DNA of 64,000 nucleotides, from NCBI GenBank assembly GCA_001931535.1, contig CP016211.1, forward strand, positions 13,190,377-13,254,376, read 5' to 3'. The stretch comes from Minicystis rosea. GTDB taxonomy: Bacteria; Myxococcota_A; Polyangia; Polyangiales; Polyangiaceae. The translations under genes were made by a program, and so were the position numbers. Below the pieces are notes generated by a model. The model was not told the DNA's origin. It saw nothing but the letters and a program-made list of their open reading frames with translations, and did not search any database. Positions 1-8,681 of the stretch are shown here, piece by piece; the stretch's first letter is position 1; each line of letters begins with the position of its first letter.

Positions 1-15
1 CTGCTCGTCGATTTT

Positions 16-1017
16 CTACGGGCTCGTGCCGGCGTCGGGGGAGGGCGGGGCCGGCGGCTTCGGCCAGGCGAGGACGGTGAGCTTCACCGAACGGAGCTTG
101 CCAGCGTCGTTGTTGTCGCCGTCGGCCAGGCACACGCGCCAATCGCCCGCGGGGCTCTGACCGTTGAAATCGGCGAGGCCCGTCCCCGGACCGCTGCCGT
201 GATTCGGGTGGTATTTGCAGCGCTGATCGTCTTTGCAGACCGTCTTACCGCCGTCGTTCGAGCTGCCCATCTGCTCGGCGTCGTCGGTCTCGGCGTCGTC
301 GAAGAGAATTGGATAGTCGGGGGCGAGATGAGGAGAGTAACCGTTGTCCTCGTTGTACTTGTCGGTCGGCTCGTTGAGCCCGGGGCGGCTCATCATGGTG
401 GAGACCGTGCCCATGGGGCTCACCAGCTTGAGCACCAGATCACCGACGTACGGGTGCTCGATGCCGACCTCCAAGGTCACGTGCTGGATCTCCGGGAAGC
501 CCTGATCCACGAGCGTGATGGTCGCGCAATCCATCGTCTCGAGGGTCCCTTTGTAATAGTCCTTCTTGTCGGTGATGCTCACGTCGAGGCCGGTGACGGT
601 GACGACCTGCGGCGGGATGAGCGTGCACACGCTGGGCGCGCCCGCGCACGTGTAGCCGGGCGAGATCGAGCACTTGAAGCAGCCGTCGTCGGCCGTCTCG
701 TTCTTGTCGTCACAGGTCTCGTCGATGTCGATGTTTCCATCGCCGCAGATCGGAGGCGTGCCGCCGGTGCCGCCCATGCCGCCGGTGCTGCTCGTGCCGC
801 CGGCGCCGCCCGTGCTGCCGGTGGTCGTGCTCGTGCTCGCGGCGCCGCCGGTGGATGGATCACCGCTCGAGCTCGACGAGGTGGTGCCCGCCGTATCGGC
901 CGTGCCGTGGACGTGGAACGCGCACGAGATGGCGAAGGTGCTCGCGACGAGCGCGAAGGATCGTGAGAGGAAGGTGCGCGAGAAAACGAGGGCGCCGGTC
1001 GACCGCCGATGACGCAT
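16..1017 (-). CDS. Putative lipoprotein with cysteine-rich repeat and P-domain-like C-terminus
   Basis: A 333-residue predicted surface lipoprotein. The N-terminus is basic then hydrophobic and ends in an AISC lipobox with the lipidated Cys near residue 32. Residues ~40-88 form a Ser/Thr/Gly linker typical of myxobacterial exported proteins. Residues ~91-117 carry a 'CGDG...DETCDD...DGC' repeat of the DUF4215 (Myxococcus cysteine-rich) type. Residues ~165-320 resemble the beta-rich proprotein convertase P-domain: phrases such as 'HPYVGDLVLKLVSPMGT', then 'FNGQSPAGDWRVCLAD'. P-domains normally sit beside proteases, but no catalytic domain is visible here, so the role is probably adhesion or a free module. 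ATG start at 1017. The next gene upstream (1079-2104) is on the same strand, 61 bp away. Family resemblance is from motifs only; function is unknown. Confidence 0.8.
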   Translation of the reverse strand: MRHRRSTGALVFSRTFLSRSFALVASTFAISCAFHVHGTADTAGTTSSSSSGDPSTGGAASTSTTTGSTGGAGGTSSTGGMGGTGGTPPICGDGNIDIDETCDDKNETADDGCFKCSISPGYTCAGAPSVCTLIPPQVVTVTGLDVSITDKKDYYKGTLETMDCATITLVDQGFPEIQHVTLEVGIEHPYVGDLVLKLVSPMGTVSTMMSRPGLNEPTDKYNEDNGYSPHLAPDYPILFDDAETDDAEQMGSSNDGGKTVCKDDQRCKYHPNHGSGPGTGLADFNGQSPAGDWRVCLADGDNNDAGKLRSVKLTVLAWPKPPAPPSPDAGTSP

Positions 1018-1078
1018 GCCGGCATCCTAAGCCAGAGCCCTCGATTCTCGAACATCCTTTCGCGATCGATCGCATCGA

Positions 1079-2104
1079 TCAGAACAGCGGCTTCCCGTCG
1101 AGGCCGCACCCGGGATCACCTTCGGCGCATCCTCGACCTCCGCCGTGGTCTTGAGGCCTCACGGCCACGGCCCGTCCCGCGGCGCTCGGCGTCTGCGCGA
1201 GCGTGTCGCGGAGCTGCGCGAGCGCGCGATCGTAGCTTTGGAGCGAGGCTTCGTCGCACCCTGTCTTCGCGCGCGCGGCCGCGGTCCGGGCTGCGGTGGT
1301 GGCCTCATTCCGCTTACGATCGGCGGCCCAGGCGAAGAGATCGTCACGCCTGTGATCGAGCAGCTCGAGCTTCTCGACGAAGTCGATCCGCGCCGCCATG
1401 GTGTCGAGCGCGTCGCCGAAGGCGCGCATGCGATCGTGATCGGGAGCCTTCACGTCGATGCGGACGCGCGCGGCCTCGGCGGCGATGCGAGCCTCTTCGG
1501 CGTCGCGGGCCGCAGGGCGAGCGCGCAGCATGGCGAAGCGTCGATCGAGCGCCGTGAGCTCCGTCGCCTTGGCGTTGTCGCGCTCGCGCGAGAGCGCCTG
1601 TTGCCCTTCGCGCAGTTGGTCCGCGCTCTGCTCCAGCGCCGTCATGCGCCGCGTGACGCCATAGGCCGCCGCGCTCCCGCTGCACACCGCGAGCCCGATC
1701 ACGGCGCCCAGCATGATCTGAAGGCGGCGCCGCCCGCTCTCGGTCTGCACGCGCAGCACCGCCAGATCGTGCGCGCGGGCCGCGTTGTCCGCGTCGAGCC
1801 GCGCCTTCGCCTCGGCCTCGATGCGCGCGACCTCGAACGCGGCCTTCTCCCGAGCCTCGGCGCGCGCTTGTCGCTCCACCTCTTCACGGCGCGCCCGCGC
1901 GCGGGCCTCGTTCTCGGCGGCGAGGCGTGCCTCTTCCTCGGCGCGGCGGCGAGCCTCGGCCTCACGGCGCTCCTGGGCCTCCTTTTCCCGCGTGCGGGCC
2001 CGCTTCGTGTCCTCCTCGCGCACGCGCTCTTCTTCGATCTTCGCCAGCTCGGCGAGCGAGAACGTGACGGACGTGTCGGAGCTCCTCTGGATCATCGTCG
2101 ACAT
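1079..2104 (-). CDS. Coiled-coil protein with one transmembrane helix
   Basis: A 341-residue protein of unknown function. The start at 2104 is preferred to an upstream ATG at 2161 because AGGAG lies 11 nt before it. Residues ~20-125 are a charged Ala/Arg/Glu coiled coil ('EEARLAAENEARARARREEVE'-type repeats). One hydrophobic segment follows (~130-150, 'MLGAVIGLAVCSGSAAAYGV'), then a second helical, coiled-coil region. The C-terminus is Gly/Cys-rich. There is no signal peptide, so the long N-terminal helix is probably cytoplasmic and the second half periplasmic. It may act as a structural or signalling membrane protein. No enzymatic motif is seen. Confidence 0.75.
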   Translation of the reverse strand: MSTMIQRSSDTSVTFSLAELAKIEEERVREEDTKRARTREKEAQERREAEARRRAEEEARLAAENEARARARREEVERQARAEAREKAAFEVARIEAEAKARLDADNAARAHDLAVLRVQTESGRRRLQIMLGAVIGLAVCSGSAAAYGVTRRMTALEQSADQLREGQQALSRERDNAKATELTALDRRFAMLRARPAARDAEEARIAAEAARVRIDVKAPDHDRMRAFGDALDTMAARIDFVEKLELLDHRRDDLFAWAADRKRNEATTAARTAAARAKTGCDEASLQSYDRALAQLRDTLAQTPSAAGRAVAVRPQDHGGGRGCAEGDPGCGLDGKPLF

Positions 2105-2312
2105 GGGCGGTTCGTCTCCTCGCGACCACCCTTTGCAGCCGGTGTGCCGGACGAAACCCACGAAAATCCGCTGGTTTGAGCCGATGGAACCGAGCGCTCC
2201 GCCGATCGCGATCAGCGGAGGCGCCCCTTTGGGCGATCGCGATCACTTCACGATCGATCGCGGGCCCGGAGCGGCGCGATGGCGGGGGCGAGGTTGGTTG
2301 GTGAAGAGATGC

Positions 2313-2611
2313 TCAGCGCGGCCGCGCGCGAATGGCCGCGATGGTTCGCTCGAGGGCGCTGCGCGCATGGCGGACATGATGGCCATCGACGCTCTCCAAC
2401 GTGCCTTGGGGGAGGGCGGCGAGGATCGTTTCGCTGCGGGCCGCGATCGCCTCCAAGGCTGCGGGCGCACGGGGATAGAGCCGCAGGAGAGCCTCGATGT
2501 CGCCGTCGGAGAGCGATTGACCATCTCGCGCTGGGCGACGATGTCGTCGGGCACGGACTCCATCAGCACGTCGGCGGCGGTCAGATCCTCGACGATGTGT
2601 CTCTCGACCAT
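2313..2611 (-). CDS. Small hypothetical protein, frameshifted
   Basis: Two reading frames join into one ~99-residue protein. The first runs from an ATG at 2611 with a strong AGGAGG 4-5 nt upstream: MVERHIVEDLTAADVLMESV, then PDDIVAQREM. The second runs from about 2515 ('LSDGDIEALLRLYPRAP...ALERTIAAIRARPR') to the stop at 2313. A single missing base around 2515-2525 (for example in GATGGTCAATCG) would restore the frame. The protein is acidic at its start and helical. It lies 165 bp downstream of the ferredoxin gene on the same strand and may be co-transcribed. I recognise no family. As read, the frame is broken; an assembly error is likely. Confidence 0.5.
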
Positions 2612-2776
2612 GGTCCTCCTCGATATCGAATGTCGGCGACATTGGGCCCGAGGCATGCACGTCTGTCAACGACGCGCGAAGACGAGATGTGGAGCACGCC
2701 GAGCGGCGATGGATCGATATCGGTGTACGGCATCGTGCCGAGGATGCGAGTCGTCGCGAGGTCGCGCTTCGAGCCG

Positions 2777-3070
2777 TCAGCGGCCGTGGCCTTCGGCGAA
2801 GAAGCGCGCGTTGATCTCTCGATATTCGGCCCAAGCAGGGGGCAGGTCGTCTTCGTCGAAGATGGCGTCCACCGGGCACTCCGGCTCGCAGGCGGCGCAG
2901 CAGATGCAGGCCTCCGGATCGATGTAGAGTTGGAGCTTCTCGCGCGCGGGGCGAGGCAAGCTCGCGATGTCGTCTGCGGGAAGGGGGCCGTGGATGGCGT
3001 CCACCGGGCAGACGTTCACGCAGGCAGTGTCGCAGGTGCCGACGCAGGGCTCGGCGATGACATAGGCCAT
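2777..3070 (-). CDS. Ferredoxin with two [Fe-S] cluster motifs
   Basis: A 97-residue electron carrier. The N-terminal cluster ligands are C9, C13, C17 and C21 ('EPCVGTCDTACVNVCPVDAI'). The second set is the 'CICCAACEPECPVDAI' block around residues 56-67. Both end in the classical CPVDAI, as in 7Fe/8Fe bacterial-type ferredoxins with an extended C-terminal helix. The spacing in the first motif is CxxxCxxxCxxxC, slightly wider than the usual CxxC..., as in several [3Fe-4S][4Fe-4S] proteins. The ATG at 3070 has AGGAGA 5 nt upstream. It is divergent from a sigma-54 activator and preceded by a -24/-12 promoter (GG 3132-3131, GC 3120-3119), so its transcription is probably activated by that neighbour. 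The redox partner is not in view. Confidence 0.93.
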   Translation of the reverse strand: MAYVIAEPCVGTCDTACVNVCPVDAIHGPLPADDIASLPRPAREKLQLYIDPEACICCAACEPECPVDAIFDEDDLPPAWAEYREINARFFAEGHGR

Positions 3071-3118
3071 GATCTCTCCTCGCGCGGGGGCATGGTGGGC
3101 CGCGCGACGAACGTCTTC

Positions 3119-3133
3119 GCAGGAGGCGTGCCG
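3119..3133 (-). promoter_or_regulatory. Sigma-54 (-24/-12) promoter for the ferredoxin gene
   Basis: Read on the minus strand, the site is CGGCACGCCTCCTGCG: GG at 3132-3131, exactly 10 bases, then GC at 3120-3119. It fits the tGGCACG-N4-tTGCa consensus at GG, CACG, TGC and spacing. The predicted start is near 3107, about 37 nt before the ferredoxin ATG, leaving room for the visible AGGAGA ribosome site. The adjacent divergent gene encodes a sigma-54 activator. Confidence 0.65.
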
Positions 3134-3168
3134 CCGTGCTCACGCGGGAAATCGGGCCCTTGTGCGCT

Positions 3169-3210
3169 CGGAGCAACGAACCTACGGTGCGGCGCAACGA
3201 CCCTTCGGTG
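3169..3210. repeat. Tandem 21-bp direct repeat, probable activator binding site
   Basis: Positions 3169-3189 and 3190-3210 are two abutting 21-bp copies that agree at 18 of 21 positions (differences at repeat positions 4, 12 and 16). Twenty-one bases is two helical turns, so both copies face the same side of DNA. They lie 62-103 bp upstream of the predicted ferredoxin transcription start and immediately before the sigma-54 activator gene. That is where an upstream activating sequence, possibly also autoregulatory, would be expected. Confidence 0.6.
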
Positions 3211-3221
3211 TCGACGTTTCC

Positions 3222-4580
3222 ATGTCCGATTCAGCCTCGCGCGCGCTCGACCTGATTGCCGATCTCGGCGAGGCCGCGGCGCGCGCGCACACGGAGGCGA
3301 CGCTCGTCCCCGCGGCCACGGCGGCGATCGCGCGCCATGCCCCGATTCGCCGGCTCGATCTGCGCCGCGGCGAGGCGGCGCCGGCGCGACCCGAGGTGCA
3401 ACGCGCGCGCGGCGGAGAGACGACGGCGGTCTTCGCGCTCCGGGACGCCGAAGGCATCGTCGGCCGAGCGACGCTGATCCTCGAAGGAGACGCGCCGCTC
3501 TTCACGATCGATGTGATCGAAGCGATGGGGCGCGTGCTCGCCGCCGCGCTCCGTCAGGTGGAGACGCTCGGGCGCGTGGCGGCCATCGCGCGCCGCGCGC
3601 AGGGCGAGAAGCGCGCGCTGCGCGAGGAGCTCGCGCGGGTCGCGCTGCCGCGGGAGATCGTCGCGGTGGGCCCGGCCATGCGGGCCATCGTGCACGAGAT
3701 GGTGCCGCTCGTGGCGCGACAGGACACGACGGTGCTCGTGCGCGGCGAGACGGGCACTGGCAAAGAGGTGGTCGCCCGCCGCATTCACGCCCTCTCGCGC
3801 CGCGCGACCCGGCCCTTCCTCGCGGTGAACTGCGGCGCGCTGCCCGAAGGCCTCGTGGAGAGCGCGCTCTTCGGGCACGAGCGCGGCGCGTTCACGGGCG
3901 CAATCGCGCGGCACACCGGCTTCTTCGAGCGCGCGCACGGCGGCACGCTGCTGCTCGACGAAGTGGGCGAGCTCCCCAAGCCTGCGCAGGCGCGGTTGCT
4001 CCGTGCGCTCCAAGAAGGCGAGATCGAGCGCGTGGGCGGCGAGGCGGTGATTCGCGTCGACGTGCGCGTCATCGCCGCCACGCACCGGCCGCTCGAAGCC
4101 ATGGTGACGAGCGGCGCCTTCCGAGAAGACCTCTATTATCGACTCCAGGTCTTCCCGATCGTGATTCCGCCGCTCCGCGATCGGCCGGAGGACCTCGAGA
4201 CCTTGGTCCGCGTCATCACCGACAAGCTCGCGCAAAAGCTCGGTCAGCCGTCGCCGCGTCTCTCCGCCGCCGTGCTCGCGCGCCTCCGCGCGCATCGTTT
4301 CCCGGGCAACGTGCGCGAGCTGGAGAACGTGATCGAGCGGGCGCTGGTGCTCTCGCCGGGGCCCGACCTCGTGCTGCCGGAGACCTTCGTGGCCGCGCCG
4401 AGCATGCCTTCGGCGGATGGGCCCGTGATGACGTATCGCGACGCCATGCGCGCCTGCATCGAGCGGGCGCTCTCCGCTTCGGGCGGGAAGATTTACGGAG
4501 CGGACGGCGCGGCCGCCGCCCTGGGGCTCAAGCCGACCACGCTGCAAAGCAAAATGGCAAAGCTCGGGATCCGGCGGTGA
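3222..4580 (+). CDS. Sigma-54-dependent transcriptional activator (GAF-like/AAA+/Fis HTH)
   Basis: A 452-residue enhancer-binding protein. The N-terminal ~130 residues look like a GAF-type sensor. The AAA+ domain has Walker A GETGTGKE at ~175-182, the sigma-54-contacting GAFTGA loop at ~222-227, Walker B 'LLLDEVGELP', and the arginine region 'FREDLYYRL'. The C-terminus 'GKIYGADGAAAALGLKPTTL' is a Fis-type helix-turn-helix of the kind found in NorR/FhlA relatives. The ATG at 3222 is chosen because the protein begins sensibly there and upstream sequence is regulatory; no clear Shine-Dalgarno is seen, so the start is uncertain. Divergent from the ferredoxin gene, which it probably activates through the tandem repeat at 3169-3210. 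The signal is unknown. Confidence 0.93.
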   Translation: MSDSASRALDLIADLGEAAARAHTEATLVPAATAAIARHAPIRRLDLRRGEAAPARPEVQRARGGETTAVFALRDAEGIVGRATLILEGDAPLFTIDVIEAMGRVLAAALRQVETLGRVAAIARRAQGEKRALREELARVALPREIVAVGPAMRAIVHEMVPLVARQDTTVLVRGETGTGKEVVARRIHALSRRATRPFLAVNCGALPEGLVESALFGHERGAFTGAIARHTGFFERAHGGTLLLDEVGELPKPAQARLLRALQEGEIERVGGEAVIRVDVRVIAATHRPLEAMVTSGAFREDLYYRLQVFPIVIPPLRDRPEDLETLVRVITDKLAQKLGQPSPRLSAAVLARLRAHRFPGNVRELENVIERALVLSPGPDLVLPETFVAAPSMPSADGPVMTYRDAMRACIERALSASGGKIYGADGAAAALGLKPTTLQSKMAKLGIRR

Positions 4581-4703
4581 TTCGCGGAACAGACCGAGCC
4601 GTCGGAATCGAGACCTCTTGGAGAGATGGTCGCGAGGCCCCGAAAAATGCACGAGGCCGGAGCGGGCCGGAACAATCTCCGGAGGTGCCGTGTTCGGGCC
4701 CGC

Positions 4704-5195
4704 ATGGCACGACGCGCGATGGGCTGGCTCTTGATGCTTTTCACCCTTCTCATGGTCGGGTGTGATCACGCCACCAAGGCCGTCGCGCAGACGGCGTTGG
4801 AGCGACGCGGCGCCGTATCCATCGTCCCGGGCCTGCTCGATCTCCGCTATGCCGAGAACCGCGATACCGCCTTCAGCCTGACGCGCATCCTGCACTTCGA
4901 GGGCAAGGGGGCGATGCTCGTCGCGCTCTCGCTGCTCGGGCTCGTGGCGGTGGGGATCATGTGGTGGCGCCGTCGTCATGCTTCGCTGCTGGAGCAGAGC
5001 GCTTATGCGCTCATCCTGGCCGGCGCGCTCGGCAATGCCATCGATCGATCGCTCCGCGGCTACGTCATCGATTTCATCGCGCTGCATCGCTGGCCGATCT
5101 TCAACATCGCCGACGTCGCCATCGTGGCCGGTGGCCTCCTCCTCGCGATCCTCTCCTTCCGCCGCACGCCGGCCGCCCCTTCGCCCACCGGCTGA
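4704..5195 (+). CDS. lspA: Lipoprotein signal peptidase (signal peptidase II)
   Basis: A 163-residue inner-membrane aspartic protease that cleaves prolipoprotein signal peptides after diacylglyceryl transfer. The five conserved family patches are present: 'DHATKA', 'ENRDTAFSL', and the catalytic blocks 'GALGNAIDR' (Asp ~114) and 'FNIADV' (Asp ~137), plus 'VIDFI'. Four hydrophobic segments fit the known topology. The ATG at 4704 gives a normal-length protein; an upstream in-frame ATG at 4626 would add a basic non-homologous extension. It lies 124 bp after the sigma-54 activator and converges with the GNAT gene 17 bp away. Its presence matches the many lipoproteins in this window, though the cell probably has other copies. 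Confidence 0.93.
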   Translation: MARRAMGWLLMLFTLLMVGCDHATKAVAQTALERRGAVSIVPGLLDLRYAENRDTAFSLTRILHFEGKGAMLVALSLLGLVAVGIMWWRRRHASLLEQSAYALILAGALGNAIDRSLRGYVIDFIALHRWPIFNIADVAIVAGGLLLAILSFRRTPAAPSPTG

Positions 5196-5212
5196 GCCAC
5201 GTCGCTCGCGAC

Positions 5213-5680
5213 CTAAAGCACCTTGCGCGCAACGCGCTTTTCGAAGCGCGTGACGAACACCGCCGGCGCAATCTCGCGTCGCCCGATCTCCTCGAACCCG
5301 AGCGATCGATAAAGGCTCACTGCGGGTGTATTTCGTGTCCCCGTGGAGACCTCGAAGACGGAGGCGTCGGCGTGCTCCGCCATCACGTGCTCGACCAGAC
5401 CCCTGCCGATCCCTCGACGAAACGAGCCTGGATCGACCACGAGACGGCATATCGTCAACATGTCTCCAGCGCGCTCGCTGGAGAGCGCGCCCGCGATGCG
5501 CCCGTCGATCCGGAACGCATAGAAGGTGTCCGGACTGCCGCGCAGCGCTTCGAGGCTCTCGTGCAACATGGGGATGCCGTCGAAGCCGATGAGCGCGGCT
5601 TCCAGCGCGTAGCTCTCGCGCTGGAGCTCTAGAATGCGTGCGGCGATGTCGGCGTCGCGGATGTCGATGCGGTCGATCAA
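5213..5680 (-). CDS. GNAT-family N-acetyltransferase
   Basis: A ~155-residue acetyl-CoA-dependent acyltransferase. The GNAT core is clear: 'LTICRLVVDPGSFRRGIGRGLVEHV' carries the Q/RxxGxG/A-like acetyl-CoA pyrophosphate loop (RRGIGRG), followed by 'FEVSTGTRNTPAVSLYRSLGF', the usual motif B. A TTG start at 5680 is preferred: GAGGA sits 6-7 nt upstream and the protein then starts at 'LIDRIDIRD', typical of the family. An ATG at 5764 would add 28 residues without a ribosome site. The acceptor substrate cannot be told from the sequence. It converges with lspA and diverges from the FIST gene. Confidence 0.88.
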   Translation of the reverse strand: MIDRIDIRDADIAARILELQRESYALEAALIGFDGIPMLHESLEALRGSPDTFYAFRIDGRIAGALSSERAGDMLTICRLVVDPGSFRRGIGRGLVEHVMAEHADASVFEVSTGTRNTPAVSLYRSLGFEEIGRREIAPAVFVTRFEKRVARKVL

Positions 5681-5850
5681 GCCGTTTCCTCGTGTGGTCG
5701 CGTGGGTCTCGGATGTTTGCGATTGCTGTGATGCGCCCAACGGGCTCCGGCGAAATTCTCCCATGTTCGCGGCGTGTGCGGCGACAATGGCGATCCGGCG
5801 CGCCGTTGTCTGGAAATACCATCCTGTTCGAGGAGGATCATCACACCCGT

Positions 5851-7059
5851 ATGAGCATCCTGGCAGCCACCGGCGGGTCCGCCCGGCCGGACGCGGAGAG
5901 CGCAGTTCACGAGGCCTGGAGTCGCTTGATCGAGAAGGTGCCGGCACCGAGCCTCGTCCTTCTGGCGGCGACGGTCGGCTACGATCTCGAAGCGGTCCGC
6001 ACCGCGCTGCTCGGGCGCTCGGGCGACACGCCGTTCATGGGCGGCACGTCGTGCGGCGGGGTCATGACGGACGAAGGGTTCTTCGGCGTCGACGGCCATG
6101 GCCTCGCGCTCTTCGCCATCTCGGATCCCGAAGGTGATTTCGGCGTCGGAATGGCGCCTTTGGGCGACGATCCGCGGGCCGCGGCGCGCACGGCAGTCCA
6201 GGCCGCGCTCGAGAACGCGGGCTGCGCGGGGCAGTTGCCGAGCGCCGTGTGGATGGTCACCACGCCCGGCGGTGAAGAGGCGGTCGTCCGCGGCATCGCC
6301 GATGTCGTGGGCGAGGACATGCCGCTCGTCGGCGGCAGCGCGGCGGACGACAACCTCGAAGGTCGTTGGCGGCAAATCGTGCCCGAAGGCGTGCTCGCGG
6401 ATCATGTCTGCGTCGCGGTGCTCTTCCCGTCGGGCGAGGTGAGCGCCTCGTTCCACAGCGGCTACGACGCCACGGCGCACACGGGCGTCGTCACGCGGGC
6501 CGAGGCGCGCACGATCCACGAGATCGACGGCCGCCCGGCCGCGCACGTCTACGATGGATGGACCGGCGGCGCGATCGCCGGTGTCATCGCCGAGGGCGGC
6601 GGCGCAGTGCTCTCCAAGACCAACCTGTGCCCGCTCGGACGCTTTCTCCGCGAGGTGTCCGGCGTCCCCTATTTCGTGCTCTCTCACCCCGAGCGGGCCA
6701 CGCCGGAAGGCGCGCTCCAGCTCTTCACCGACGTGGCCGTCGGCGATCGCTTGGTGTGCATGACCGGCAGCATCGACGGCCTCGTGGCCCGCGCCGGCAA
6801 CGTGGCCCGCTCGGCGCTCACGATGACGGGAGGCACGGTGGCGGAGGCGCGCGCCGCGCTCATCATCTTCTGCGGCGGCTGTCTCCTCACGGTGCGCGAG
6901 CGCATTCACGAGGTGCACGAGAACATCCGGCGCGAGCTCGGTGGCATTCCCTTCCTGACGATGTTCACCTTCGGCGAGCAGGGGCGCATCGTCGACGTCG
7001 GCAATCGCCACGGTAACCTGATGATTTCCACGCTCGTGCTCACCGAGCGCGCGGCCTGA
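5851..7059 (+). CDS. FIST domain sensory protein
   Basis: A 402-residue protein with FIST_N (residues ~30-220; 'PFMGGTSCGGVMTDEG', 'LVGGSAADDN') and FIST_C (~230-385; 'FGEQGRI'-type ending). FIST proteins are predicted cytoplasmic small-ligand sensors, probably for amino acids, and are usually coupled to signalling outputs. Here the next gene, 8 bp downstream, is a histidine kinase, so the pair probably forms one sensory unit. The ATG at 5851 follows a GAGGAGGA box about 13 nt upstream. It has no signal peptide or membrane helix. Confidence 0.9.
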   Translation: MSILAATGGSARPDAESAVHEAWSRLIEKVPAPSLVLLAATVGYDLEAVRTALLGRSGDTPFMGGTSCGGVMTDEGFFGVDGHGLALFAISDPEGDFGVGMAPLGDDPRAAARTAVQAALENAGCAGQLPSAVWMVTTPGGEEAVVRGIADVVGEDMPLVGGSAADDNLEGRWRQIVPEGVLADHVCVAVLFPSGEVSASFHSGYDATAHTGVVTRAEARTIHEIDGRPAAHVYDGWTGGAIAGVIAEGGGAVLSKTNLCPLGRFLREVSGVPYFVLSHPERATPEGALQLFTDVAVGDRLVCMTGSIDGLVARAGNVARSALTMTGGTVAEARAALIIFCGGCLLTVRERIHEVHENIRRELGGIPFLTMFTFGEQGRIVDVGNRHGNLMISTLVLTERAA

Positions 7060-7067
7060 GCGTCACC

Positions 7068-8552
7068 GTGGACGACGAGAAAGAGACCATGGCCGGAGAG
7101 AAGTCCGCGTCCGAGATCACCGCCGAGCGCCTGCGTGAAGTGGTGCTCGACCTCGAGGTCGCCAAGGAGCACGAGCAGCAGCTCCGCGAGGAGGCGAGCG
7201 CGCTGCTCCTCGGCCTGCGCGCGCTGACGGAGGCGAAGACGCCGGAGGAGGTCTTCCTGCGTCTGCTCGAAGCGCTCCGCGCGCCGCTTCGCTTCGACGA
7301 AGCTTTCGTGCTGCGCCCGATCGACGCGGAGCGCGCGCTCGCCGTCGACGTCAGCACGGAGCCGCGCTTCGTGGGCGCGCGCTTTCCACAGGGCCGGGCG
7401 CTCACGCGTGCGCTCGACGGCAAGGTGACGACGTTCGTCGACACGAGCGTCGTCGCCGAATGGCAGGCCGCGCCGGAGCACGTCCGCGCCCACGCGCAAT
7501 CCGCCCTGTGCTTGCCGCTCCGCGGTGAGTCGGAGCGGGCGCTCGTGGTGTTCACCCGGCGCGAGCCACGCGCCTTCCAAGCGCGTCACGAGCAGCTCGC
7601 GCGGCGTTTCCAGCCCCTCGCGATCCAAGCGCTGCGCGACGCCGAGCGCGCCAAGGCCTTGCACGAGAGCAACCGGCAGCTCGCCGAGAGCCTCGCGCGG
7701 CTGCAACAGACGCAGGGACAGCTCGTGGAAGCGTCCCGCCGCGCCGGCATGACCGACGTCGCCACCACCGTCCTTCACAACGTGGGCAACGTGCTCAACA
7801 GCGTGAACGTGTCGGCGGGCATCGCCGTCGACACCATCAAGCACTCTCGCATCGGCGGTCTCAGCAAAGCCGCCGAAATGCTCCGCGCCCACCGCGACGA
7901 TCTCGCGGCCTTCCTCACCACCGACGAGCGAGGCCGGCTCCTGCCCGACTACCTCTCGGGCGTCGCCGACGCCGTGAGCGGCGAGATGGCCACGATCACC
8001 GAAGAGCTCCAATCGCTGCAAGGCAACATCGAGCACATCAAGATGATCATCGCCATGCAGCAGGCGCACGCGCGGCCCGGCGAAATGGTGGAGACCGTGC
8101 GCCTCACCGACATCGTCGAGGAGGCTTTGCGGATCAACCTCATGTCGCGCAAAGGCAGTGACATGAAGATCGTCCGCGACTTCATCGACGAGCCGACCGC
8201 GCACCTCGATCGCCACAAGCTGCTCCAGATCCTCACGAACCTGTTGAGCAACGCGCGCCACGCCGTCAAAAACGACGACCGGCCCGACAAGCAAATCACG
8301 GTTCGCATCCGGGCAGAGAGCCCGGAGAGGGTGGCCATCGAGGTCGAGGACAACGGCTGTGGGATCGCCCCGGAGAACTTGAGCAAGATCTTCAGCTTCG
8401 GTTTCACCACCAAGAAAGAGGGCCACGGCTTCGGCCTGCACAGCAGCGCTTGCAGCGCCATCGAGATGGGCGGCAGCCTCGCCGCCCACAGCGACGGTCC
8501 GGGTCGAGGCGCCGTGTTCACGCTGCTCCTGCGCCGCGGCGAGCTGCCTTAA
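7068..8552 (+). CDS. Sensor histidine kinase with GAF domain
   Basis: A 494-residue soluble kinase. Order: N-terminal coiled coil, GAF domain (~45-195), a coiled coil, a dimerisation/phosphorylation region whose H-box is 'TTVLHNVGNVLNSVNV' (phosphoacceptor His ~240), and a HATPase_c domain with N-box 'LTNLLSNARHAV', G1 'DNGCGIAPENL' and G2 'GHGFGLHSSACSA'. The H-box with 'HNVGN' belongs to a subgroup common in delta-proteobacteria. GTG start at 7068, with an ATG at 7089 as alternative. It follows the FIST gene closely and converges with a response regulator gene, which is its likely partner. Confidence 0.93.
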   Translation: MDDEKETMAGEKSASEITAERLREVVLDLEVAKEHEQQLREEASALLLGLRALTEAKTPEEVFLRLLEALRAPLRFDEAFVLRPIDAERALAVDVSTEPRFVGARFPQGRALTRALDGKVTTFVDTSVVAEWQAAPEHVRAHAQSALCLPLRGESERALVVFTRREPRAFQARHEQLARRFQPLAIQALRDAERAKALHESNRQLAESLARLQQTQGQLVEASRRAGMTDVATTVLHNVGNVLNSVNVSAGIAVDTIKHSRIGGLSKAAEMLRAHRDDLAAFLTTDERGRLLPDYLSGVADAVSGEMATITEELQSLQGNIEHIKMIIAMQQAHARPGEMVETVRLTDIVEEALRINLMSRKGSDMKIVRDFIDEPTAHLDRHKLLQILTNLLSNARHAVKNDDRPDKQITVRIRAESPERVAIEVEDNGCGIAPENLSKIFSFGFTTKKEGHGFGLHSSACSAIEMGGSLAAHSDGPGRGAVFTLLLRRGELP

Positions 8553-8586
8553 TCGAGACCGCTCGACGACGAAGGGCGCCGGGCTC

Positions 8587-8621
8587 GGCGCGGAGAATGA
8601 GCAACTCCCATTCTCCGCGCC
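8587..8621. terminator. Bidirectional hairpin between convergent kinase and response regulator genes
   Basis: A perfect 13-bp inverted repeat: 8587-8599 (GGCGCGGAGAATG) pairs with 8609-8621 across a 9-nt loop. It lies 34 bp after the kinase stop and 60 bp after the convergent response regulator stop on the other strand, so it can end both transcripts. The plus-strand copy is followed by CCGCTCTTTC, only weakly T-rich. Confidence 0.75.
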
Positions 8622-8681
8622 CGCTCTTTCATCGACTCCCGCGCGCGTCTTCCCGAAGGCGCCCTCGGTGTGCGCGGTGCT

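Noticed and set aside
199..966. Long plus-strand frame opposite the first lipoprotein gene
   Set aside because: Antisense shadow in high-GC DNA; the minus-strand frame has the lipobox and domain motifs.
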